NCBI RefSeq assembly: GCF_963666145.1
Contig: NZ_OY762614.1
Location: 4,082,501-4,146,500 of the forward strand
Source of the DNA: an uncultured Desulfobacter sp.
Lineage (GTDB): Bacteria > Desulfobacterota > Desulfobacteria > Desulfobacterales > Desulfobacteraceae
Direction of reading: 5' to 3'
DNA: 64,000 nt
Below, one piece after another: positions 17,896 to 27,258 of this stretch (within the stretch, counting starts at the first letter, position 1; each line of letters begins with the position of its first letter). The notes under the pieces were generated by a model. The model made no database searches. It had not been told where the DNA came from and was given only the letters and a program-made list of their open reading frames with translations. A program made the position numbers and the translations under genes.

Positions 17896-18042
17896 CTGTT
17901 TGTTATTACTGTTTGATTTTAACGCCCTTAAATTTTAGGACGTTAAAGATGTTGATGCACAAGGCGAGGAGAAAAAGTGTTTCAGGTTCCTCAATTTTGA
18001 GGAGTCCTAAGACAGGGCATTAATTTTTTTTGGAGTTCAACA

Positions 18043-19254
18043 ATGGGCATGGAAATACAAGAACAAAAAATAAATATTACCACCACAGACGGGAAGCTGA
18101 CAGTCTCCTCAGTGATGGTAGCAGATCATTTTGGCAAAGATCATAAGGATGTCCTGCGTAAAATCCGTCAGACTATGTCTGAATTGCCTGAAAATACAGA
18201 TTATTTTAACGAGCGCAATTTTGCGCCCGTTGAATATAGTGATAGTAAAGGTCAAATGCGTCCCGCCTACGACCTTACCCGTGACGGTTTTGTTCTGCTC
18301 GTCATGGGATTTACCGGTAAGAAAGCAATGGCTTGGAAGGTTAAGTATATTGAGGCATTCAACGCCATGGAAAATGCTCAAAAAGACAAATTATATCTAA
18401 AAGCCGCGTTACAAATACCTATAGACAGCGATCTGACAATCTTATTGCCCACCGGAGAGTTCGGTATTTCAAGCTTAAAATTGGCACAAGAAATTGATCA
18501 ACCCCACAATGCCCTTGCAACAAAAATCCATTATCTCGATATTCCCGCTGCATTCAAGGCAGAGAATTTTATTCAAATGAGCCATGTAGCAGATCACGGC
18601 CCAAGAGAGGATGGTTACGGGATCACCTTGGCCGGCCTAGGCATGATGGGGCAAATTCTGCGCAGTCAGGCCGCCAGGGCCGCACAGTTAAAAGCATATG
18701 AGCAGTTAAAGGCTGTCAATTCCAAAAGAATCCAGGTGGAGACTATCCAACTGCAGCCGGTTCCTGATGCGATCCCTCGGTTTCAGCGGGCTAATGTTTC
18801 AGAAAAAAAGATGCTTGCCCTCAAAGGTTTAATTTCCATCTGGGCATGGATTGAAAATACCACTGCTGAAAAACTCGAGGCTGAGCTATGTGCCTACATG
18901 CAGATAGCAAATCTGAAAGGCATTACAACTTCAAGTTATGAAAATGCCATGGAATACATCTGGTCAGGCATGAACATGCTGCAGAATGATTTTATAAACC
19001 TCTGTACTGAGGAAGAACTACAGCCTTTGAGGGGCCTGTTTGATTTCATGGCCTATTACGATGACAGAATAAATTATGAATCTTTGTTTAATAATTTCAA
19101 AAAAACTCACCAGTTTGAAGATTTCACCAAAGTTTCCAAAAAGGATTTTCAAAAAATCATAATGTTAGCCTGGGGCACCATGTATGCCATGTGCCTGGGT
19201 GATAAATCCGGATGCTGCAAAGCAAGCTGCATCCATAACCAATTAAAAGGATAA
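18043..19254 (+). CDS. Rha-family regulator with tandem second domain
   Basis: 403 residues. The N-terminal 110 residues (SSVMVADHFGKDHKDVLRKI to WKVKYIEAFNAME) match the phage Rha/pRha DNA-binding-like domain. Residues about 125-225 look like a second, diverged copy (SLKLAQEIDQPHNALATKI to AQLKAYEQLKAVN). A helical C-terminal region follows with a CSGCCKAS-like cysteine cluster at its end. ATG at 18043 with GGAG eight bases upstream. Located between traK and traL, so it may regulate transfer. A promoter could lie in the 147-base gap before it, which contains an inverted TTTAACG/CGTTAAA pair. Confidence 0.7.
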   Translation: MGMEIQEQKINITTTDGKLTVSSVMVADHFGKDHKDVLRKIRQTMSELPENTDYFNERNFAPVEYSDSKGQMRPAYDLTRDGFVLLVMGFTGKKAMAWKVKYIEAFNAMENAQKDKLYLKAALQIPIDSDLTILLPTGEFGISSLKLAQEIDQPHNALATKIHYLDIPAAFKAENFIQMSHVADHGPREDGYGITLAGLGMMGQILRSQAARAAQLKAYEQLKAVNSKRIQVETIQLQPVPDAIPRFQRANVSEKKMLALKGLISIWAWIENTTAEKLEAELCAYMQIANLKGITTSSYENAMEYIWSGMNMLQNDFINLCTEEELQPLRGLFDFMAYYDDRINYESLFNNFKKTHQFEDFTKVSKKDFQKIIMLAWGTMYAMCLGDKSGCCKASCIHNQLKG

Positions 19255-19258
19255 AAAA

Positions 19259-19996
19259 ATGGCAGCCATAAATATGATCCTGCAAGGTAAAGGCGGGGTT
19301 GGGAAAAGTTTTACAGCCAGTCTGTTAAGTCAGTATTTGCTGGACAGAGATCAGTTGGTGGGGTGTTTTGATGCAGATCCGGTTAATGCCACCCTGACAG
19401 CTTATGCATCATTAAAAGCAACAAAAATTGAGATCATGGAAGGAGATTCCATCAACAGTCGGTTGTTCGACACTATGATAGAAAAATTGATCCAGTTGCC
19501 GGATAAAGCTTTCGCTGTCATTGACAGCGGTGCCAGTACATTTGTTCCCCTGGCTGCTTACATGTCGGAAAACAATGTTGCCGATTTTCTGAAAGACAGC
19601 GGCCACAACCTTACGCTGCACACCTTGATCACCGGCGGCCAGGCCGAGGGGGATACCATCCAAGGCCTTGCCTCTCTGATGAACGGTTTTCCGGACACCC
19701 CCATAACAATATGGGTAAACCCTTTCTTCGGCCAAATTGATTTTGACAACCACAAACTGGCAAAAGCCAATTGGGACCAGGGCGGCACCACTATTGTTTT
19801 GCCCACGTATAAAAAAGAGACCTTTGGCTATGATCTGGAACTGATGCTGAAATCCCGCCTGACATTTGCCCAGGCAATCAATTCCGGCAAATTCAACATC
19901 ATGGCCAAACAGCGGCTTAAAATCGCCAGGGATGAAATCTGGAACATCCTGGATGAATCCGGTCTGATCATTGAGGCCCAGGAACAGCAGGAATGA
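19259..19996 (+). CDS. traL: TraL-like ParA-type ATPase
   Basis: 245 residues with a deviant Walker A (LQGKGGVGKSFTA) at the N-terminus and FDADPVNATLTAYASL, which places it in the TraL branch of MinD/ParA ATPases found between traK and traM in IncP plasmids. Role in transfer is accessory and not well defined. ATG four bases after the Rha-type gene; stop overlaps traM. Confidence 0.85.
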   Translation: MAAINMILQGKGGVGKSFTASLLSQYLLDRDQLVGCFDADPVNATLTAYASLKATKIEIMEGDSINSRLFDTMIEKLIQLPDKAFAVIDSGASTFVPLAAYMSENNVADFLKDSGHNLTLHTLITGGQAEGDTIQGLASLMNGFPDTPITIWVNPFFGQIDFDNHKLAKANWDQGGTTIVLPTYKKETFGYDLELMLKSRLTFAQAINSGKFNIMAKQRLKIARDEIWNILDESGLIIEAQEQQE

Positions 19997-20253
19997 AAAA
20001 TAGAATCCAGGCGGAAATAGCCAAAAGGCACCAAATGACAGTGAGCGACAATGATCCGGTCTGGATCGTTGCCACTGTGTGTGAACTTATGGCCGAAGAA
20101 TACTCACAAAAACTTTCTGACCAGCAAGATCTTCTTGCAGAAAAATTCAAAGAAAGAATCAAGGAGGTGAACAAAAAAACAAACACGATGAATATAGTGA
20201 TTGCCGTGCTTTTCGGCATCATTATCGGTCTGTCGATTCAATTGATTATTTGA
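19993..20253 (+). CDS. traM: TraM-like protein with C-terminal membrane anchor
   Basis: 86 residues. N-terminus (IQAEIAKRHQMTVSDNDPVWIVATV) resembles IncP TraM; a short coiled-coil follows and the last 20 residues (IVIAVLFGIIIGLSIQLII) form one membrane segment. ATGA overlap with traL. Position immediately after traL supports the call. Confidence 0.7.
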   Translation: MKNRIQAEIAKRHQMTVSDNDPVWIVATVCELMAEEYSQKLSDQQDLLAEKFKERIKEVNKKTNTMNIVIAVLFGIIIGLSIQLII

Positions 20254-20268
20254 AGAGGAGTTTTAGAA

Positions 20269-20589
20269 ATGAAAAAGTATTTACCCTTACTTATACCAAC
20301 CTTTCTTTTTATTGGTGTTATTACATTTGTTGATTCTGTTTTCGCATCAACCATTTCAGAATTTGAAACACCGGCAGAAACCTTGATGGAAACCTTACGC
20401 GGGCCATGGGCCAAGTCCGTTGCAATACTGATGATCCTGGCGGCCGCTTTTGTGATGTGGTTTAAGAAAGACGATCTGGACGGCATGACAAAGGGGTTCC
20501 TGGTGGTGGTCTGTATCATCTCGGTGCTGGCCTTAGCCGAACCGATCATTGATACGCTGTTCACATTCGGCACCGGAGCATTAATCTAA
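20269..20589 (+). CDS. trbC: TrbC-like pilin (VirB2 family)
   Basis: 106 residues: signal peptide ending near VFAST, a short polar stretch and two hydrophobic segments (SVAILMILAAAFVMWF and FLVVVCIISVLALAEPIIDTLF), the layout of TrbC/VirB2 pilins that form the conjugative pilus. GAGGAG precedes the ATG. First gene of the trb cluster, with an overlapping junction to the TrbDE fusion gene. Confidence 0.85.
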   Translation: MKKYLPLLIPTFLFIGVITFVDSVFASTISEFETPAETLMETLRGPWAKSVAILMILAAAFVMWFKKDDLDGMTKGFLVVVCIISVLALAEPIIDTLFTFGTGALI

Positions 20590-23303
20590 TGAGACGGATC
20601 GCAATACATCGTTCTCTGCATCGTGCAGACCTGATCATGGGCATAGAAAGGGATTTGCTTTTCCCGATAGGTATTGCCGCCGGCGTGCTGATTGTATCCA
20701 GCGGCAACCGCCCATGGCAGATACTGATCGGTCTGATAATTCTGTCGGTCGGATTTACCCTGGCCAGGAAAGCAAATAAAAAAGAGCCGATCCTTTCAAA
20801 GGTCTTCCGTCAGCATGTGCGGCATAAAAAATTTTATCCGGCCAAAGACAGCCCACAGTTACCCCATAAATCCATCCATTACGATGCCATGGGCAGAAAA
20901 GAAAAAGGACTGCAAAGCCTTTTGCAGTATGCCGTGATGGCGGATAACGGGATTATCCTTTGTAAAAACGGTTCGTTCCTGGTGGGCTATGAAATAACAA
21001 CCCGGGACACGGACAGCTCAACTGATACTGAATTAGAAAACTTTTCAACTTCAATCTCCGCATCTTTGAAAAATTTAGGCGATGGCTTCACCCTGCACTT
21101 TGACTGCATCCGGAGCCCGGAAGATTATTATCCTGATAAAAATGAAAATCATTTTCCTGACAAAATCACCAGGGCCATTGATGATGAACGGCGGATCTAT
21201 TTTAAGAAAGGAAAACATTTTCGCACAACTCATTATCTTTTTATCACCTGGAAGCCGGATATATCCGCGCAAAAAATGGATTCCTTTTTATATACAGAAG
21301 AAAAGGATGAACACCAGAGAAAAAAAGGTGATGATCCCGGTGTTAAGGCATTAAAAACCTTTCAAAATAATCTGGTTGAAATCGAGGATAGGCTCTCGTT
21401 ATCTTTTCGGCTTCAAAAACTCAAGGATACATTCTCCCAGAATGGCATATATTCAGAACTTTTGGAAATTATCAACTTTATTGTCACGGGGGAACGCCAC
21501 AAAATAAAATTGCCGAAAATCCCTATGTATCTTGATTATCTTTTATCTTCCCAAGATGTCACAGGCGGCATAGTCCCGAAAATCGCGGATAAATATATAA
21601 GTGTCGTTGCCATTGATGGTTTTCCTGCAGAATCCTACCCAATGATGCTGTCCGGGTTAGACAGTTTGTCCATACCGTACCGGTTTAACACCCGTTATAT
21701 CTGTATGGATCAATGGACAGCCTTGCAGCAGATAGAAAATTACCGGAAGGGCTGGTCTCAAAAAATTATTGGTTTCTTTGACAAGCTTTTGAATAACGCC
21801 AAAGCAAAACCAAATAAAGATGCTGCCTTGATGGCCGAAGATGCGGAGGAAGCCTACTTAATTAATCAATCCGGATTTGTGGGGTTTGGTTATTTTTCCG
21901 GAAACATCATTCTGTTAAATGAAGATAAAGAGTTGCTTCAGACGCAAACCAGGGATATCCGGAAAGTGGTTTTGTCCCAAGGCTTTGCTGCCCGGGTAGA
22001 AACCCTTAACGCCCTGGAAGGCTGGCTTGGAACCCATCCGGCTAATAATTATTCCAACCTGCGCCGTATCATTTTACACAGCCTGAATCTTGCCGACATT
22101 TTACCATTGTCAACAATTTATGCCGGATCTGCCGCAGCCCCATGCCCCTTCTATACGCCTGGCTCTCCGCCGCTTATGTATGCCGCTACAGACGGCGCAA
22201 CCCCTTTCCGGTTGAATCTGCACATAGGGGATTTAGGCCATACCCTGATTTTTGGCCCTACCGGGGCGGGTAAATCTGTTTTGTTGGCTATGATCGCAGC
22301 TCAGTTCCGGCGTTATAAGGATGCGTGCATTTTTGCATTTGATAAAGGTTTGTCAATGTTTCCCCTGGTCTCTGCATCAGGCGGCACCCATTATCATATT
22401 GCCGGTGACGACTGTCGGCTTGCTTTTTGCCCTCTAAAATATATTGATACGGATGCTGAACAAGCCTGGGCAGAGGATTGGATAACCACCCTGGCCAAGT
22501 TGCAAAAAGTTGATATCAAGCCTGAGCACCGAACCGCCATACATGATGCTGTCACGCAGATTAGAAACTCTCCGGATCAGCACCGCACCTTAAGCAACCT
22601 GTATCATTATATACAGCACCAGGAACTCAAAGAGGCTATCCAGCATTATACCAACCAGGGGGCCATGGGCAAACTCCTTGATGCGCCTGCCGATTCAATG
22701 ACCCTGGAAAAGTACACAGTATTTGAAATCGAAGAGTTGATGAATCTTGGCGAAGAAAACTTGATCCCGGTGCTTTTGTATATTTTTCACCGCATAGAGA
22801 AAGCATTTAAAGGACAGCCAAGCATACTGATCCTGGATGAAGCCTGGATCATGCTGGGGCATCCTGTTTTTCAGCAAAAAATACGGGAATGGTTAAAAGT
22901 GCTCAGAAAGGCAAATTGTGCGGTTGTCCTTGCAACACAAAGCCTTTCTGATGCTAGAAATTCAGGCCTTTTAGATGTACTGTCGGAAAGCTGCCCAACC
23001 AAAATATTTTTACCAAACCAGGATGCAGGAAAAGACACGCAAAAAGAACTTTACCATGGTCTGGGCCTCAATTCCACCCAGGTTCAAATCATCGCACAGG
23101 CTCGGCCAAAACGAGAATATTACGTGACATCCTCGCTGGGTTGCCGCCTGATCAATTTATCTTTATCCCCCCTGGCCCTGTCATTTGCCGGAGTCTCAGG
23201 CAAAGAAGACATTGCCGCAATTAAGAACTTAATAAATGAGTACGGCTCTGAATGGCCGAAGCAATGGCTGCATGCCAGAAATATTAAAATTTCTAAAATT
23301 TAA
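20589..23303 (+). CDS. trbE: TrbD-TrbE fusion (VirB3-VirB4 ATPase)
   Basis: 904 residues. The first 90 (RRIAIHRSLHRADLIMGIERDLLFP, two membrane segments, VFRQHVRHKKFYPA) correspond to a complete TrbD/VirB3 protein, here fused in frame to TrbE/VirB4. The ATPase carries Walker A GPTGAGKSV near residue 555, FDKGLSMFPL, and Walker B ILILDEAWIML near residue 740. It powers pilus assembly and DNA transfer at the inner membrane. TrbD and TrbE are separate in RP4. Confidence 0.9.
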   Translation: MRRIAIHRSLHRADLIMGIERDLLFPIGIAAGVLIVSSGNRPWQILIGLIILSVGFTLARKANKKEPILSKVFRQHVRHKKFYPAKDSPQLPHKSIHYDAMGRKEKGLQSLLQYAVMADNGIILCKNGSFLVGYEITTRDTDSSTDTELENFSTSISASLKNLGDGFTLHFDCIRSPEDYYPDKNENHFPDKITRAIDDERRIYFKKGKHFRTTHYLFITWKPDISAQKMDSFLYTEEKDEHQRKKGDDPGVKALKTFQNNLVEIEDRLSLSFRLQKLKDTFSQNGIYSELLEIINFIVTGERHKIKLPKIPMYLDYLLSSQDVTGGIVPKIADKYISVVAIDGFPAESYPMMLSGLDSLSIPYRFNTRYICMDQWTALQQIENYRKGWSQKIIGFFDKLLNNAKAKPNKDAALMAEDAEEAYLINQSGFVGFGYFSGNIILLNEDKELLQTQTRDIRKVVLSQGFAARVETLNALEGWLGTHPANNYSNLRRIILHSLNLADILPLSTIYAGSAAAPCPFYTPGSPPLMYAATDGATPFRLNLHIGDLGHTLIFGPTGAGKSVLLAMIAAQFRRYKDACIFAFDKGLSMFPLVSASGGTHYHIAGDDCRLAFCPLKYIDTDAEQAWAEDWITTLAKLQKVDIKPEHRTAIHDAVTQIRNSPDQHRTLSNLYHYIQHQELKEAIQHYTNQGAMGKLLDAPADSMTLEKYTVFEIEELMNLGEENLIPVLLYIFHRIEKAFKGQPSILILDEAWIMLGHPVFQQKIREWLKVLRKANCAVVLATQSLSDARNSGLLDVLSESCPTKIFLPNQDAGKDTQKELYHGLGLNSTQVQIIAQARPKREYYVTSSLGCRLINLSLSPLALSFAGVSGKEDIAAIKNLINEYGSEWPKQWLHARNIKISKI

Positions 23304-23314
23304 GGAATTTCAAA

Positions 23315-24067
23315 ATGAAGAACAAAATTAAAATCACAATCGCTTTATTGTCCGTCATTACCTTTGTCAATGTCTCTATGGCCGGCATTCCTGTCACTTG
23401 CCTCAATTGCTCTAATTTATTCACCCAGGCCCTGGAATATATCAAAGACATCGAACAATTGGCAGAAGAGATCAAACAATACGAACAACTCGTTAAGCAG
23501 ACAGAAAATGCCATCACCAACACCATGAACCTGCCCAGCAACCTGGCTTCCAACCTTCAATCTCAAATGAGGGTAGCGGTTGCCAATGTGAACCGGCTGA
23601 AATCTTACAAGGCTGATATGGGAGCGCTGCTGACAATTTTCACTGAAACCTGGCCTGAATTACGGGACTTAAAAATTGATGACATATTAATGCAGGATCG
23701 TATTGAAATGCAGTTAGATCAATTTTCAAAGGCCTCTGAGAAAATTGATAATGTTTTACAGTCTAATTTTCAGCTTACCGGCCAGCAATTACAAGACCTA
23801 CAGGATTCGGGGGATTTTGACAGCTATTTAGATGACCTGTTGTCTACCAAAGAAGGCAGACAGCAGGCAATTGAAGCCGGAAACCAGATCAACGCCCTTA
23901 CCGTCCATGAAATGAGGCAGACAAGGGCTTTGCTGGCTAATTATGTGCAAGCTCAAACTGCAGCTTTGGCACAAGAACACAATGCTGCAAAGCTTGAGGA
24001 TGCCAATTTGCAGCAGGAAATGGAAATGGGAGTGGATATAGAAACCAATATACGAACACTCCCTTAA
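23315..24067 (+). CDS. trbJ: TrbJ (VirB5-like) minor pilus protein
   Basis: 250 residues with signal peptide (cleavage about MAGIP), then an all-helical protein rich in Gln and Leu with a CLNCSNLF start typical of P-type TrbJ. VirB5-type proteins sit at the pilus tip and act in adhesion. ATG 23315 follows AAGGAA. The C-terminal VDIETNIRTLP is encoded by one arm of a palindrome whose other arm encodes the near-identical end of the convergent gene. Confidence 0.85.
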   Translation: MKNKIKITIALLSVITFVNVSMAGIPVTCLNCSNLFTQALEYIKDIEQLAEEIKQYEQLVKQTENAITNTMNLPSNLASNLQSQMRVAVANVNRLKSYKADMGALLTIFTETWPELRDLKIDDILMQDRIEMQLDQFSKASEKIDNVLQSNFQLTGQQLQDLQDSGDFDSYLDDLLSTKEGRQQAIEAGNQINALTVHEMRQTRALLANYVQAQTAALAQEHNAAKLEDANLQQEMEMGVDIETNIRTLP

Positions 24068-24091
24068 ATCAAGGGAGCTCACGTATATTGG
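24045..24091. repeat. palindrome between trbJ and the convergent small gene
   Basis: Arms CCAATATACG (24045-24054) and CGTATATTGG (24082-24091), then CTCCCTT (24059-24065) and AAGGGAG (24071-24077) with a 5-base loop. Each arm is the last codons and stop region of a gene. It may also act as a two-way terminator, although no T-run follows. Confidence 0.8.
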
Positions 24092-24239
24092 TATTGATAT
24101 CAATCTCTACTTTTTTCTCCTGTGCTTCGATTTTTTTCCACTCGGGCTCAGAGTCACCGGATACACCTATATAAACGCCAATACTGATACTAATCGCAAC
24201 TACGATGGAGATAGTAAGAATGATCAAATTTTTAGACAT
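24069..24239 (-). CDS. small antisense membrane protein in the trbK position
   Basis: 56 residues: one N-terminal membrane segment (LIILTISIVVAISISIGVYI) and a short charged tail ending IDINTNIRELP. The ATG at 24239 has AGGAG eight bases upstream on its own strand, so I take it as real although it overlaps the trbL start by 20 bases. In IncP plasmids the small entry-exclusion lipoprotein TrbK is encoded between trbJ and trbL; this one occupies that slot but is inverted and lacks a lipobox. A role in exclusion is only a guess from position. Confidence 0.55.
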   Translation of the reverse strand: MSKNLIILTISIVVAISISIGVYIGVSGDSEPEWKKIEAQEKKVEIDINTNIRELP

Positions 24240-25290
24240 AAAGAAATCTCCTGTTAAAATTTGTCTATGCTTTTTTGCAATAGCAGGTTCTTTGATTTTT
24301 TTCAATGATTTAGCAATGGCTAATGCTGTTGATCAAAGTATCATAGAAAGAATAACAGATAAATATTGTACTATTGGTTCCTCCTGGGGCGACAATATAG
24401 AAACCCATGCCTTATGGTTACTGAAATGGCTGCTCGTTATCCAGCTTGTTGTCATGGCCGTAAAATTAGGTTTTAAGCAATCTACATTACAGGACATTAT
24501 AGAAGATCTTGTAATAACTGTGATTTTTGGCAGTGTTTTTTGGGTTCTTATTCTAAAAGGCCAAGGGTGGAGTGGTAATTTGATTCACGGCATGCTGGAC
24601 ATGGCTCAGGATGTCGCAGGTGGTGGGTCCTCTCCTGGTGAAGCATTTTTCGCTAAAATCTTCGCTGATGCTATGAAAATCGCAAATAATATGATGTTTT
24701 CATGGAATCCTATAAAAGTCCCTGCCATCTGCCTATGCTCCCTCTGTAGTGCTGCCTGCGGTGCTTTTATCTATGGCATGTATTTAGTCATTCTTTGCGA
24801 ATCTTACATAGCTTTAAATCTCGGTATTTTCTTACTTGGTTTTGGTGGATTGAGATATACGAGAGGCTTTGCAACCGGATTTTTAAAATATGCCCTCAGT
24901 GTCGGCCTTAAATTATTCGTAATCCGGTGTCTGCTATACATCCTGGGTTCATTTCTGGCAGATATGGTGCTGTTCACCTTTAAAAGCTTTACCGAAACCC
25001 TTGTTATCACAGCCTGCTTTTTCATTTTGGCGTTTCTTATCAAAGTATTGCCCGACACACTAGCCAGAATGGTCACACTGCATAGCGGCAGTAGTGCCGG
25101 AGCTATTACCGGAGCCATGGCGGCAGGCGCAGGTATGGCGGCGAGTGCGGCCTCCATGGGTGTTGGTGCCGCTGCCGGTGCTGCCGGTGGCGGCATGGCT
25201 GGTGCTCTTGGTGGCGCCAGGGGCGGTGCATTGAGTGCTCTAGAAAAAATAGCAAAAGCCGTAAACCCCAAAGAGGAGCCAAAAGAATAA
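24220..25290 (+). CDS. trbL: TrbL (VirB6-like) inner-membrane channel protein
   Basis: 356 residues: N-terminal signal-like segment, a first periplasmic stretch (DQSIIERITDKYC), then at least five membrane segments between residues 65 and 290, and an Ala/Gly-rich tail (about 290-345) typical of TrbL. ATG 24220 is chosen because GGAG stands nine bases upstream. The start overlaps the antisense small gene. Its stop overlaps trbF by one base pair (TAATG). Confidence 0.88.
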   Translation: MIKFLDIKKSPVKICLCFFAIAGSLIFFNDLAMANAVDQSIIERITDKYCTIGSSWGDNIETHALWLLKWLLVIQLVVMAVKLGFKQSTLQDIIEDLVITVIFGSVFWVLILKGQGWSGNLIHGMLDMAQDVAGGGSSPGEAFFAKIFADAMKIANNMMFSWNPIKVPAICLCSLCSAACGAFIYGMYLVILCESYIALNLGIFLLGFGGLRYTRGFATGFLKYALSVGLKLFVIRCLLYILGSFLADMVLFTFKSFTETLVITACFFILAFLIKVLPDTLARMVTLHSGSSAGAITGAMAAGAGMAASAASMGVGAAAGAAGGGMAGALGGARGGALSALEKIAKAVNPKEEPKE

Positions 25291-25976
25291 TGACTAATAC
25301 AACAGAACATCATGAACAGGTTTTTCAATCGACGGAAGAAAATCATTATCTCGCCGGGCGGCAGGCATGGGCTGAAGTGTATGGATCGTTCATCCGAGAA
25401 AGAGACCTTTGGCGGTGGTTAGCCCTGCTTGCTTCGATTATCGCGATTCTGCTTTCCACGGCAAATATCATGCAGCTAAGACAACAAAAAGTGATCCCGT
25501 ACATGGTGGAGGTTGACCGGGCAGGACGGATCAGCGGAGGACATATGGCAAAAAAGCTTGAGACCAGCCAGGAGATGATTCAATACAGCCTGGGCCAGTT
25601 TATAACGGCCTGGCGGACCGTTACTGCTGATATTGCCCTACAGGAAAAATACATAAAGCAATCCAGTTTCATGTCTGTTGGTGCTGCAAAAAGAATCCTG
25701 GCTAAATGGTACGCAGACAACAATCCGTACATCTCCAGTGAAGAAAAATTGGTGGAAGTACGGATCTTGGCCCTGCCCCTGTATGTCAGCGGAGAAACCT
25801 GGCTGGTGGAATGGACAGAGATAGAGCGCACACATAAAGGGGTTGAGCGCTCCCGGAATTCTTTTCAAGCCAATCTTATCATCAAGCGCAAGCTTCCAGA
25901 AACACAACAAGAGATCATCAACAATGCAAGCGGCATATATGTGTCGGAAATCAGCCACAGCAAAAAGATACAATAG
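25290..25976 (+). CDS. trbF: TrbF (VirB8-like) protein
   Basis: 228 residues: cytoplasmic N-terminus (YLAGRQAWAEVYGSFI), one membrane segment (LALLASIIAILLSTANIM), then a periplasmic NTF2-like domain with PYMVEVD and ETWLVEWTEIER. Inner-membrane scaffold of the type IV secretion channel. Overlaps trbL and lies 11 bases before trbG. Confidence 0.9.
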   Translation: MTNTTEHHEQVFQSTEENHYLAGRQAWAEVYGSFIRERDLWRWLALLASIIAILLSTANIMQLRQQKVIPYMVEVDRAGRISGGHMAKKLETSQEMIQYSLGQFITAWRTVTADIALQEKYIKQSSFMSVGAAKRILAKWYADNNPYISSEEKLVEVRILALPLYVSGETWLVEWTEIERTHKGVERSRNSFQANLIIKRKLPETQQEIINNASGIYVSEISHSKKIQ

Positions 25977-25987
25977 GAGCTTACCCC

Positions 25988-26830
25988 ATGAAAAAATTAA
26001 TAATAATCGCAATAGCAGTATTCTTTGCCGGTTTGACAACATGCCGGGCTGCGGATTTCGTAAGCCCCGTATCAGCCAGATTGGACAGCAAAGAAAGAAA
26101 GCCTTTAGCGCTGCAGTCAAGATGGCAAAAAAACACCCTGGACCCCATCACCACCAGAAACGGCATGAACTGTTTTGTTTATGGCCATTCAAATCCAACC
26201 ATTATTGTTACCCCGTATAAAGTGGCTGATCTGGAACTGCAGCCCGGAGAAGCGATTAACTCCATGGTCCTGGGCGATAACGCGCGATGGTACGCAGAAA
26301 TCGTGTTTTCCGGCAGTGGCGATATCAGCACAAGTCACGTTGTTTTCAAAGCCCTGGACTCCGGGCTCACCACCACTGCCGTAATCACCACTGACCGGCG
26401 GGTGTATCATATCAATCTCAAATCAGACCGAAGTAAACACATGCTGTATACAGGCTTCATCTATCCCCAGGATCATATCGCAATCACCAAAGCGGCCCGG
26501 GAAAAAGAAATCAAAGAAAAAGAGAAAAGGACGACCCCTGATGGCTTTGATATTGCCAATCTGAATTTTGATTATGAAATATCCGGAAATGCCGGCTGGA
26601 AGCCGCTGCAGGTTTTTGACAACGGCGTTAAAACGTATATCAAGCTGCCCAAACTGCAGGAAATGCCCATGTTCATGGTCAAAACTGCGGCGGGTAAAGG
26701 TCTTGTAAACTGCCGGGTGAAAAACAACTGTTTTATTGTAGACCGGATTTTTGACCAGGGCTATTTAATCCTGGGTGTGGGCAAGGATAAGGAAGAATTA
26801 ACCCTGACCCGGCTGGAGGCGAAAAAATGA
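25988..26830 (+). CDS. trbG: TrbG (VirB9-like) outer-membrane channel protein
   Basis: 280 residues with signal peptide (cleavage about CRAADF), an N-terminal domain containing ITTRNGMNCFVYGHSNPTI and LQPGEAI, and the C-terminal NYEISG-type domain (FDYEISGNAGWKPLQVFDNG, TYIKLP) that interacts with VirB7/TrbH. GGAGC precedes the ATG. Overlaps trbH by ATGA. Confidence 0.9.
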   Translation: MKKLIIIAIAVFFAGLTTCRAADFVSPVSARLDSKERKPLALQSRWQKNTLDPITTRNGMNCFVYGHSNPTIIVTPYKVADLELQPGEAINSMVLGDNARWYAEIVFSGSGDISTSHVVFKALDSGLTTTAVITTDRRVYHINLKSDRSKHMLYTGFIYPQDHIAITKAAREKEIKEKEKRTTPDGFDIANLNFDYEISGNAGWKPLQVFDNGVKTYIKLPKLQEMPMFMVKTAAGKGLVNCRVKNNCFIVDRIFDQGYLILGVGKDKEELTLTRLEAKK

Positions 26831-27258
26831 AAACGCTTACCAGGCTGATCCTTCTTTTTTTTCTGGCGTTAACCTGTTTTTCCTGCACCCACATTTCACC
26901 TAAAAGCTCATGGGTGTTGACTGAATCTAAGCCACCGTTACTGATCTGTGATGAAATCATCAGTCGACTGATCCAGCAATATCCGCCGGCAAAAACTACG
27001 ATAACGCTTCTTAAAAGCGGCAATAGAACCTTTGACAAACTGATTGAAAAACAAGCCAGACGCGCCGGTTATACAATCAGCCCGCCCCAAAGCGAAAACG
27101 CTGTCAAGATCAGCTATGTCATTGACGTGTTATCGCAAAATCCCGGCACCGGATACGTCCACCTTAAAAGCAGTGACGGATTCAGTTTCAGCCGGATGTT
27201 CCGCATGCCCGGATATAACCTGGCAGACAATTATACCCAACGCGAGGTTAAAAAATGA
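26827..27258 (+). CDS. trbH: TrbH lipoprotein
   Basis: 143 residues; signal peptide with lipobox LTCFSC, then a soluble domain (TITLLKSGNRTFDKLIEKQARRAGY). Length and place between trbG and trbI match IncP TrbH, the VirB7-like lipoprotein partner of TrbG. Overlaps neighbours at both ends (ATGA). Confidence 0.85.
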   Translation: MKTLTRLILLFFLALTCFSCTHISPKSSWVLTESKPPLLICDEIISRLIQQYPPAKTTITLLKSGNRTFDKLIEKQARRAGYTISPPQSENAVKISYVIDVLSQNPGTGYVHLKSSDGFSFSRMFRMPGYNLADNYTQREVKK

